A stretch of DNA of 64,000 bases from Acheta domesticus (Eukaryota > Arthropoda > Insecta > Orthoptera > Gryllidae). The DNA lies in assembly GCA_031308135.1 (NCBI GenBank), contig JAHLJT010009419.1, forward strand, positions 36,201,221-36,265,220. Reading direction: 5' to 3'. The notes below the pieces were generated by a model. It had not been told where the DNA came from and searched no databases. It worked only from the letters and a program-made list of their open reading frames with translations. Positions 36,870-46,600 of the stretch are shown in pieces. Each line of letters begins with the position of its first letter. The first letter of the stretch is position 1. The translations under genes and the position numbers were made by a program.

Positions 36870-38835
36870 TATATATCTTAATTTAGAATTTAAATAAATT
36901 AGCATAAAATATGTTACTATAATTATGTTACTAAACTTTATTTTATATAATATGTAATAATACATATATTTTGACTCTTTTATTTATTCAGGGTTATCAT
37001 TGAATCTAATAACGAGGCTGCAAAGTTCCAAACAGCTAAAAACGAAATGGTTCCTCAAGCAATTGAAAATATAACTGCGATTGATTATGAGTCGATGATT
37101 CAACCGATGTAAATAGTTTAAGCATTTTTTGTATAATTAATTAAACCTTTATATATACATAATAATATAATATATAATAATTTATATATACATATATTAT
37201 AATTTTTCTAGATTATTTGTGTATAATATTACAATACATTATTATAATGATTTATTATTTTCTTTTTTAATTAATTAGGATTTCTAACAAATGTAGACAA
37301 CTGCAAGAACATAAAATTGACGCAACCATAACTTCTGCTGATTGTTTTTGTTGGAAAAATCCAGCTTTTTGGTCTATTAATGAAGCTACACGTCATTACG
37401 TTGCCAAGCATGGGTTCGAACAAAACAAAAACGCTGACTTTTCTAAATCAAGAAAAGAGTTCAATGATGGCAACATTCGTTACTTAACGTCGAATATGTT
37501 TGAGTATACGCATATCAGTAACAAAAACAATGTCTCGCAAGTGGCTTGTTTACTCTGAGAGCAATGGAACTGTTTTCTTCGGTATTTGTCTACTGTTTTC
37601 AAGCAATTCAGAAGTAAGAACCAAATTATCATCAGAGAGATTCAATGATTGGAAAAATGCGCATACCAAATTAAAAGAACATAAGAATTCTACATGTCAT
37701 AGAAACTGTACGTCCGCATTGAAAAATAGACAGCGGACTGAAAACCAAGTGAATAAGCAGCTGCTTGAACAAGTTGAAACCGAGGCAACTTATTGGAGGA
37801 ATGTTCTTATGCGTGACATTTTAATAATAAAAACTTGTTTCAAGAGGGCTTCCTTTGAGAGGACATGTCGAAAAGTTTGGAAATAGTCAAAATGGTAATT
37901 ACATGATGTTGCTTGAGTTAATTTCGAAATATGACCACTTCTCAGCAGATCACATACAAAAATTTGGTAACTGCGGAAAAGGAAATACATCGTATTTATC
38001 CACCACGACGGTTGAAGAACTAATAAGTATATTAGCTAAAGCAGTTAAAGATGAGATTCTCCGAAACATTCGAAGTGTCAAGTATTTTTCCATAATTGTG
38101 GACTCTACACCAGACAGCACATGTGGATCAACTCGCTTTAGTTATTAGACATGAGGGAAAAGATAGTACACCAAAAGAGTCATTTTTGGAATTCCTTCCA
38201 AACACAGGCCATAAATCAAAGATGTTCGACGCTGTATGGAATTTTATGGAGATTAACGAACTGGACATTAATAATTGTCGTGGTTAGTCCTACGACAACG
38301 CGTCAAATATGTCCTGTCTTTACACAGGTCTTCAAGCCCGTATGAAAGATGTAAATGCTCTAATTGAATTCATCCCCTGCTCTGCTCATTCTTTTAATTT
38401 AGTTGGTACAAATGCAGCTGAATCATGTACTTATTTTCTACTTCTACAAAATATATATAATTTCTTTAGAGCATCTTCATCAAGGTGGGACATACTTCAA
38501 AATTTAGTAGATGAAGGATCCAGTACATCATCTTTGAAAAGTCTTTCAATTACACGCTGGTCAGCTCGAGATGATGCATGCCAGGCTCTAAAACATCGTT
38601 GGCAAAATGTTTTAATGCCCTTCAAATTATATCTGATGATTCTATGCAAAACCGTTAACTCGTGCAGGAGATAAAGGTCTTATTGTTGCTTTAAATTCAC
38701 TTGAAACTGCTATTACGACCGAGGTTTGGAGGTACATTTTAGACCGCTTGAATGCGTCGAACAAACAACTGCAAAAGGTCGATATCGATTTAAGTTCCGT
38801 GGTTGGTATTTTCACTTCGCTTGTCGAACTTTTAA

Positions 38836-39759
38836 CCCTTAACTAACACGGTCGGTTTCTGTAACGTAACTAACATGGCGCGGTCTCACAGACCGCTGTC
38901 GTATTTTTTTTTATTGAACTGAGATTGGCATAGAGGTAATGTTATTAATTTCTAATCATAGCAGGAAACATTATTCTTTCAATAAAGCTTTTTATTAAAT
39001 TATTTTCTGATTTTATATGTGCAAAAACATATTTGAGATATGCCATTACTTTTGCAAGCGTCTTCATAAAATCCTAAATGGCTGTAATGGCAATAGCTGC
39101 ATCTGTTTTCTCCCGTGCCTATCGTCAGCATTATCAAATCGAAGAGCTGACAGAATAAACAGAAATCTGAACATCGTGCAACGAAATATATCCCTACCCA
39201 TGCCGTCAGTTGCGAACATGCTGTCAATGATTTCATTTCCAGATCTGAAAATAGGTAATCCTACGAAACCATTGAACTCAATCAAACCAAGATCATGAAG
39301 ATAAGATACATCTTTCGATGAAGTAAATTTCAGTCACAATTCAGCAATTTTTGAATTAGTTCTAATAATTATTTCTTTCATCTTATCTTCATAGAAAAAA
39401 ATTTTCCAATAAATTCAACATTAGAATTATTACTTAAATTTTTGATTTTTTCCATAAAAACGTCTAAATCCGAAAAGAATTTACCAGGTGAATTACTCAT
39501 ACACTGTTACGTCGCCATGCACTGCAAGACTGACTCTCCTAACTCAACCAACACGCGTGGTCTCATATACCGCTGACGCGTCGTTCTTGAAAAAATGGGC
39601 GATAATCAAAACTGAATGATGGATCAAGTTACAATAGGGACGTCATTCAGAAGGCGATGAGTTCCTCGAGGAGATAGCGCGAATTATTTACAACAAAAGG
39701 AAATGAAAGCAATGCAATATTGCCAGCGGTCTCCCAGACCGCACCGTGTTAGTTAAGGG
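38836..39759 (-). mobile_element. piggyBac-like element inserted in hAT transposase
   Basis: 924 bp between two TTAA sites (38832-38835 and 39760-39763). Ends CCCTTAACTAACACGGT and ACCGTGTTAGTTAAGGG are near-perfect inverted repeats. Subterminal hairpins GCGGTCTCACAGACCGC (left) and GCGGTCTCCCAGACCGC (right) are also mirrored. It carries a transposase fragment on the minus strand and splits the hAT reading frame after SSVVGIFTSLVEL. The internal deletion makes it non-autonomous. Confidence 0.92.
39064..39285 (-). pseudogene. piggyBac transposase fragment (copy 2)
   Basis: Identical in content to 12836-13057: DSMFATDGMGRDIFRCTM and LSALRFDNADDRHGRKQ of the DDE_Tnp_1_7 domain. Flanking minus-strand frames up to about 39500 (MSNSPGKFFSDLDVF) look like adjoining but frameshifted parts of the same protein. 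Confidence 0.8.
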
Positions 39760-41334
39760 TTAAAAACGAACAGAGAAAATTTTGAATTTTTTGAAGAGCG
39801 TTGAAGAGCGTTTTGAGAACGTAAGAAGCTGTCAAATACTGAAAAGTATGAATCGGAAAACAAAAGAAAAAGGAAACGTAAAATGCAATATGACGAAACT
39901 AATGAGAATGCAGCAGAACTGACCGCACGAGACAAGTTTAAAATTGAGACTTATTTGGTTATTGTTGATAAATTACTTGCAGAATTGAATAAGAGACTTG
40001 AAGCGTATAAAGATGTATATGACAAATTCAAGGCTGTCATTGAAATAGAAAAATTATCTTTGATAGATTTGGAAAAAGCAGCGATATTTTTATGTTCACA
40101 ATTTCCCCAAGATCTTGAAGAATCGCGTGTTCCTGAGCTGATACATTTAAGTTCGTATTTAAAAATCCTTGACGAAGATGTTACGCCAACGAATCCTGCA
40201 GCTTTATTAAAGTGGTTACGGAAATAAGAATTAGAATGTATTTATCCTAACGTTGACGTTGCACTTCAAATCTTTTTATGTATTCCGGTGGCCAATTGCA
40301 CAGCAGAACGTTCATTCTCTTGTTTAAAAAGGATTAAAAATTATTTGCGTTGTACAATGACAGAGTATCGACTGAACTCCTTAGCGTTATTGTGTATCGA
40401 AGAAAATTATCTCAGCGTTTTAGATTATACTATAATTATTGATGAATTTGCTCACCAAAAAGCACGTCGCAAAATGTTACATCAATAGACAAATTAGCTC
40501 TAATTAATAAAACGTTATTTAAACTTTATAATAAACCCCATCCAAAAAGTTAAATGTTATATTCCTTGTTTATAATGGTAAACAGAAAATTATAAAAACT
40601 GATACATCGTAATATTCTAATCGTTCAGTTGTAAATAAAAATCTATCATATTAATATTTAATAAAAGCTATTTATTTGTCTACTTCATTAGAGTATACCT
40701 TATGATTTCAGAAGTATATGAATCTGAAAGACGGCCCCTTGATGAAAGAAAAAATGTTGCAATGCTAGTTGTCATGCTTTAGTTTCCTTTTAATGTTGAA
40801 CGTTACTTGCTATGCAGATACAGTTTATATCCAAAATTAGCTAATCCAAAAAAAATTAATTTATGAAAACAATGTGCAAAATGTAATGTTACTTTTAAAG
40901 TTAAAACGTTTAAATTAATGAGGAATTGTTACTGAAACGTTACAATTTGAAATGTAACATTAATTTTAAACAAGGGGCGGCAAAAATATTAATCCGCCCC
41001 TGGGAAGCGCCCACACTGTCCGTCGTAAGCAATCGAGATCGTGGAATTATTTGCAATGCAGGGGCGTGAAACTTAAATAGAAAAACGGGGAAATGATTTC
41101 TGCGCCATCTACCTTATCGCTATAGTGAGCGAACTAAACGTGTGACGTCACACAATTCAAAAGCAGCCGGTGGCGGTTCCAATATATCTGCCTTGTGTTG
41201 GGTTCGCGTGTCAGATGAAGTAGTTGATAGTGACATTTTGTGTGTAATTGTTGAGCATCCCCAAACGTGCGAGTCACGCTGCGCCACTGATAATTAGTCA
41301 AATCCAAAGAATGTAATGCAAAGATACGTGTATA

Positions 41335-41583
41335 CTGCGATTTTTGTAGGAAGAGCTCTGAAGATAACTCAAATCCTATCTTCGCGATGGAATATGTCAC
41401 GGCATTTCGCGTCTTTTCTCGGTCTTGCCGGTAGAAGTCGCATTATCGCAAGCACTGCTTCATACGGTCGCGATCGTGCGAAATCTAGCGGAACGACTGT
41501 GAATGATACGAAATGCCGTGACATATTCCATCGCGAAGATGGGATTTGAGTTATCTTGAGAGCTCTTCCTACAAAAATCGCAG
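41335..41583. mobile_element. TA-flanked palindromic MITE, type A, inverted core
   Basis: 249 bp with ends CTGCGATTTTTGTAGGAAG/complement and TA flanks (41333-41334, 41584-41585). Same length and arms as 36621-36869, but the asymmetric centre is inverted: CGGTCTTGCCGGTAGAAGTC precedes GGTCGCGATCGTGCG. It lies only 46 bases beyond the outer hAT MITE and is a separate insertion. Confidence 0.88.
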
Positions 41584-41728
41584 TATAGTAAAGCAGGCAA
41601 TTCCAATGTCAATATGTTTAATTATAAATTATTGACTACTATACCCCTATTCAAAGATCATATAATAATAAAGAAGATGATTGTTTAATATATGAAAATG
41701 TCATTGTTCAAAAATATGCCTAATCTAC

Positions 41729-42678
41729 CACAGTATAACCAGTATGTTCACTCCCGGCAAATCCAAGGCAAGTTTTTTCGATCACGTGACGTCCACCATG
41801 TTCTTGGTCACGAAGTCTACAAGGAGGAGACTCAACTCCGGTGTTGGAGGCATGGTGGGGGTAAGTACGAAAAACGTCGGCAGCTATTTGAAAAATAATA
41901 CAAAAAAAACCGGGCCCCTTCGCCTTCAGCGACATCACGCGGCGAAAGAAGGAACTTATCTCGGCTTTTCTCGGCCACGAATCGTCAAAATTCGTTTGGT
42001 CCAAGTGGGTCAGTTGGCGCCGATTACCAGGCGGTGTGCGGATGTGCTTAACCGAAGACAAAAAGTTGAAAAGGAAGTAGTAAGTAGTAAATAATTTTGT
42101 AGAAAAAATGTTTGAATTAAATTTTGTATACGATGCTTTGCTGCCATTGGCTGTTTTGAAAGCCTTCGTAGTTCTTTCAATTGCCACGTGAGGTCGCTGA
42201 AGGCGAAGGGGCCCGTATTTTTTTGTATTATTTTTCAAGTAGCTGCCGACGTTTTTCGTACATACCCCCACCACCGGAGTTGAGTCTCCTCCTTGTAGAC
42301 TTCGTGTTCTTGGTATATCACCCAGCGCGCGAAATACATAATTACTACATTTAAAATGATTTTCTTACATTTATTTTATTCACTAGTTCAATTCATTTCA
42401 TTATTCTATCCATTTTATTCAAATTCCACGTCCTCTGAAGCAAATTAAACACATACACTCAGTTCTCATTTCACAAGGTGTATGACACGAAGTCTACAGG
42501 TGTAGACTTCGTGATGTATGATCAAGACCATCTTCAATTCAAAAATTGAAGATGGTCTTGGTATGATATCCGAATGTATCTGCTGAAAGTCTATTGGCTG
42601 ACAACCAAGAACATGGCCGAGGGTCTACCCAGCGCAAAACAAGATTTTGGAGCATGTGAACATACTGGTTGTACTGTG
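41729..42678. mobile_element. Foldback-type element with nested inverted repeats
   Basis: Outer inverted repeat: CACAGTATAACCAGTATGTT at 41729 and its near complement ending at 42678; CCATGTTCTTGGT is also mirrored. Inner inverted repeat: about 41809-41935 against 42193-42306, including GAAGTCTACAAGGAGGAGAC and GTACGAAAAACGTCGGCAGC. The right half carries an extra 300 bases with two small hairpins (ACACGAAGTCTACA/TGTAGACTTCGTG at 42485-42515, and a CAAGACCATCTTCAAT hairpin at 42523-42562). The minus-strand 184-codon frame across it (41720-42274) is a by-product of the arms. No clear target duplication, superfamily unknown. Confidence 0.75.
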
Positions 42679-42795
42679 ATCTTACTATTCACTCCTCTCC
42701 CCCCTCACCGGTTCACTATTTTTTGAAGACATATCTGGCAACCCCACAGAGTATTATATAGGCAACCAGGTGTAACAAACCTCTGACGGTCTTTA

Positions 42796-43023
42796 CTGCA
42801 ATTATTCGAACTCTGCCTCTGAAGTCCTGCTTCACAATCGAATATTTCACGGTATTTCGCGTCCTTCTCAGTTGCGCCGCTAGATGTCCCATGATCGCGA
42901 CCGTATCAAGCGGTGCTTGCGATCATGCCATTCCTAGCGGCAGGACCGAGAAAGATGCGAAATGCCGTATGATATTTCATCATGGTTATAGGTGCTCAAG
43001 AATCGGAGTTAGAAAAATCGCAC
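42796..43023. mobile_element. TA-flanked palindromic MITE, type C
   Basis: 228 bp with TA flanks (42794-42795, 43024-43025). Ends CTGCAATTATTCGAACTC and, reversed, GTGCGATTTTTCTAACTC. The core is that of the family (TTTCACGGTATTTCGCGTCC, GATCGCGACCGTATCAAGC, GCGATCATGCC). The outer arms pair less well than in types A and B, so this copy is older. Confidence 0.78.
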
Positions 43024-43025
43024 TA

Positions 43026-43637
43026 TAAGATATAAATCATGTATAAACTATATATGGGCCAATATTTTGTGTACAAATTAAAATAAGATAAAATACTTCA
43101 TTAAACCATGGAAAAATATCAGGTTCTTGTTTTATTATGAAATTAGCATTTGTAATATCCATATTTTCTGTGTAATACGCACACATAGTTATATAATATA
43201 ATTAATATTTCCGAGGAACTTGTTCTATGATATTTCCTTTTTTAAGAATTTATCTCTATGGGAGAACAGGAGGAAACACGGAGTCTACAAGGAGACTTCT
43301 TGGGAGGAAACCTATGAAACAGAGAATAAACGTACGTGGACGGTGAACGTACTGTAGGTGTTGGTATAAACTTGTATCCAGAGAGCTAGAAGGGAGTATA
43401 GGTACGGCTCAGCTGCTGCTCAGCTGTGTTCAATGGTAGTTTACCTGTCACTTGCACAACAAAGAACTAAATCAGTTCCAAACTAAAACGCAAGTCGGAA
43501 AAATATTTTCGACAATGTTATTGTCGAAGTTAAGTTTCTGTTGTGCTATATCGTTGTAAATGTTGGTTGTGAACAGGTTGGAGATTATTCCGCAAGTGAC
43601 TAGTTTATTTATTGGACCTGCATTGAAGATTTAAGCA
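43026..43637 (+). promoter_or_regulatory. PIK3R4 upstream region (promoter/5' leader, limits unknown)
   Basis: This 600-bp stretch separates the last transposon from the PIK3R4 start. I see no clear TATA box at a plausible distance. GGAGTCTACAAGGAGACTTC near 43280 resembles the foldback element's inner repeat. The transcription start cannot be placed from sequence. The proximity means that any core promoter is within about 0.7 kb of TE DNA. Confidence 0.35.
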
Positions 43638-43667
43638 ATGGTTGATGTGAAGAATTGTTGCGAATAA
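43638..43667 (+). promoter_or_regulatory. Short uORF in PIK3R4 leader
   Basis: ATG at 43638 with G at -3 and G at +4 opens MVDVKNCCE and stops at TAA 43665-43667. That is 20 bases before the PIK3R4 ATG, in a different frame. If it lies in the mRNA leader, it could lower translation of the main ORF. Confidence 0.4.
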
Positions 43668-43687
43668 GTGAATCGATTTAAGTGAAA

Positions 43688-46600
43688 ATGGGAAATCAGT
43701 TAGTTGGAATAGCCCCATCTCAAATATTTCCTGTTGAGCATTACCTGACTGAACATGCGGATTTACAGTTTGATGTCAAGTAAGTTGCTAGCTAATTGAT
43801 GTTGCCAAGTAAGGTGCTAAAATTGGTGTTTTAGTGGTGTAACATAATTGTCATATTAGGAAAATGGTAGTGATTATTTTACTGTAGTTGAAAAAAGTTC
43901 TCTTATCTAATCTCCGAGTTATTTCTTTTTCAAAGCTTGGGGAGCACACGATTTTTTAAAGTTGCAAGAGCAAGGTCCTCAGAAGGATTAATTGTGGTAA
44001 AAGTGTTTGCCATTCATGACCCTACATTGCCCTTATCAACTTACAAAGAAAGGTTGGAAGAAATTCGCAATGAATTGCAATCTGCAGTTAATTGCTTACC
44101 GTTTCAAAGAGTATTGGTATGTTGTTTTAACAGCTTTTTATGTGGTGATTAATAAATTATCAAAATAATAAAAAACACTGAATACTATATTCCATATTCC
44201 TTCGCTGTTCCAGCTAACAGATAAAGCAGGTTTTATTATGAGGGAATATGTGAAATTCAGTCTCTATGATCGCATTAGCACACGTCCATTTCTCACCACT
44301 ATTGAGAAGAAATGGATTGCATTCCAAGTCTTGTATGCTCTTCATCAGTGCCATAAAGTTGGTGTAAGTATTATTTTAATTTCCATCAGTTGAAGTTTAA
44401 ATATGAATGTTTAAATTGAGCAAGAAGTTACAATGTTAATGTGTCAATAATACTTTTAATTTTGGTAGTAATTCTTTAATATTCAAGTAAATCTTAATTG
44501 TATTCTTGTAGGAGCATTTGTGGTGATTTTTTTAAAGATTGGTACTGAGTTATGTAATGCCTAAGTTGCCTTAGAATCCTTTTTACTTATGTTACAAAGT
44601 ATCTGTTTTCTGTGGGAAATGGTTTTTCACATGAGGAACAAAGTTTCTGTACTGCTTTAAAAACAGAAATTATTTTGTGTTTCATGCACGTGTACATAAT
44701 GCATTTTAGGTATGCCACGGTGATATAAAATTGGAAAACGTCATGATCACATCATGGAATTGGATTCTTCTGGCTGACTTTGCTTCTTTTAAACCCACGT
44801 ACTTACCTGAAGATAATCCTGCTGATTTCTCATACTTTTTTGATACATCTAGGAGACGTACTTGTTATATTGCCCCTGAGAGGTAAAGTTGAAATATCAC
44901 TTGTCACAAGATAATCGAATGTTCATGTAACTTTTTTCACAATGTGAATTGTGTTTTCAAAGGTTTATTAAAACATTGAATTCGGAGGTTTCAAGCACTT
45001 TACTTCTGCCTGAGGATTCTTTAAAGAAAGGCGATTTAACTCCAGCAATGGATATTTTTTCAGCAGGGTGAGTTATGGATATTGTGTTTAGGCAAAATAT
45101 CAATGTCCAGTTATTAAAATATTTAAACACTTGTATATTAATAGTAGTTTATTAGTTTACAATGGCAATTTTTGATTGAAAACTGACTCAAAGAGGAAGG
45201 AGCTCCTTCCTGCTAATTGTTCCAATTATTTATTTAATATTGAAGGCAGCAATCAGCTATTGTACATATCTAACAACTCTGTAACAAGTTATACAATAAT
45301 TTAATTTGGTAAACTAACAATTTTATAATTTGTATCGCAATTGTAGATCTTAGTTTGTATGAGTAGATATGCATACATGTGTGTATACATGTGCATATAC
45401 ACATGTATACACATGTGCATGTACACATGTGCACACACATACACACACAACATATGTATATGTAATCTCATTTACATAATGTTAATTTATTTTGTTAATC
45501 ACAAAATCTTCATAATTTTGTTAATCACAAAATTATGTCAATCTGGGCTGTTCTTAAATGCTTTGAGTATTTCCTTTTGAATGCAGTGTACTGAAAGTGC
45601 ATTCATTCCATAGATTTTTAACCTGGTTTACAATAAAGTAAAAACATTGTCCTATCCTTGTCCTTTCTTTCAACTTCATCATATGTCCTCTGTGCCTAGG
45701 TTCTGTGGCTATTGTAAAACAATTGTTAAATTCAAGAATGTTATAATATTCATTCAAAATTTTGAAAGTTTCTGCAGTGTCTTTTCGAATATCCAAAGTG
45801 ACATTTCTACGTGAATTTCAATTCCTTCATAATGAAATAGATGTTGTTCCCTAGGGGAGGAAATTTGAAAGGATTTTGATTATCTGCTTTTGCACTTTTT
45901 CAATATGTTTGTCATTTTAATAGTACAGAGGCCAAACTACATTAGCCTACTCAAGTATTGGCCTTATATATGCTGTTTTGATCAGTTTTGCAACAGAGAC
46001 ACAATGTAGAGAATGATCAGGTACACTAATTGATTGGCTCATTTGGTAATGGCAGCAACTTGGTCATCCCATTTCAAATTTTGAATGATAAGAAATCCAA
46101 GATCATCTTGTTCTATCTTGGAATTGAGGTTGTTAGTCTGGTGATTCCCAACTATACAGTAGAGATTTGGGTCATTCTTTCCAAGGTGGAGGACAGAATA
46201 CTTAATGGAATTTAAGAGGAGTAATCAAGATTCAGGCCGTCTTGCCACTTTGACGAGGTTGTTTTGCAGCATGTCATAATTTTTAGTAGATGCAAGAATA
46301 GTTTTATGTTGGCAACTTAGCTATTGCAACCAGAAGAAATATCATGACCAAGATTGCAGGTGTACAGAATGAATTATTGTGGGCCTAGAGCAGTACCTTG
46401 AGGGACACAATTTGTAAGAGTTTGGAGTCGTGAAAGAGTATTTCCAATTGCTTTCTGGAATATTCTGTCTATAAATATTCCTTAACTCACATCAATAGTT
46501 TTCCTTGTATATCCAATCTTGTAAGTTTGAAAATAAAGACATTTATGTGGGACTTCATTACAAACTGTAGCATAATATAGATAAATAATGTCAACTCGAT

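Larger units (their letters stand above)
26221..39602. repeat. Large near-identical duplication, copy 2
   Basis: Matches 1-13376. Where the two copies differ in coding relics, this copy more often keeps the open frame. For example, RWSARDDAC at about 38555-38585 is intact here only, and the hAT terminus CAGTGGCATAGC has no missing base. So this is the better version of the locus. Sequence upstream of 26221 has no partner inside the window, because its partner would lie before base 1. Confidence 0.95.
35547..40488 (+). pseudogene. hAT transposase, ZMYM1/TTF type, disrupted (copy 2)
   Basis: Order of recognisable pieces: start MSDYRKRLSGSQYAKIRTEK (35547); SADCFCWKNPAFWSINEATR (about 37340); TTF-type zinc finger RKWLVYSESNGTVFFGICLL to LKEHKNSTCHRNC (37530-37710). 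The DUF4371-like/RNase H core follows: YFSIIVDSTPD, then MFDAVWNFMEINELDINNCRG, YDNASNMSCLYTGLQAR, IPCSAHSFNLVGTNAAESC and ITRWSARDDAC (38090-38600). After the piggyBac insertion comes ARDKFKIETYLVIVDKLLAE (from about 39911). The C-terminal hAT dimerisation motif is NCTAERSFSCLKRIKNYLRC (about 40297). Defects are frameshifts near 37500, 37850 and 38110, a TAG at 38285-38287, a TAA at 40225, and the inserted elements. Two AT-rich stretches bounded by GT/AG near 36990 and 37110-37280 may be introns. It cannot make transposase as it stands. Confidence 0.88.
35015..41002 (+). mobile_element. Inner hAT element encoding ZMYM1-like transposase
   Basis: About 6 kb including later insertions. Ends are CAGAGGTGGATTTACG and, at the right, AATCCGCCCCTG (complement CAGGGGCGGATT), giving a shared CAGRGGYGGATT terminus. 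It is flanked by GGATGCGT (35007-35014) and GGAAGCGC (41003-41010), an octamer duplication with two changes on the left. The empty site in the sister MITE reads GGAAGCGC, showing which copy mutated. It carries the transposase relic 35547-40488 and three secondary insertions (Harbinger MITE, palindromic MITE, piggyBac-like). Confidence 0.93.
34371..41289 (+). mobile_element. Outer hAT MITE, interrupted by a second hAT element
   Basis: Ends CAGTGGCATAGCGTCAGGGG and GAGTCACGCTGCGCCACTG, with a perfect 8-bp duplication ATAATTAG (34363-34370 and 41290-41297). The MITE halves are 34371-35014 and 41003-41289. Joined conceptually, they match the 786-bp element at 25554-26339 in reverse orientation, apart from an extra stretch around 41045-41170 and point changes. 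Everything between 35015 and 41002 is later insertion. Confidence 0.95.

Noticed and set aside
41720..42274. 184-codon minus-strand ORF
   Set aside because: It is made of the two arms of the foldback element; repeated peptides such as CTKNVGSYLKNNTKK arise from the inverted repeat, with no domain or conservation.
44710..45067. DFA instead of DFG as evidence that PIK3R4 is a pseudogene
   Set aside because: The VPS15 family normally has a non-canonical DFG position and lacks the glycine loop; the ORF is otherwise uninterrupted.
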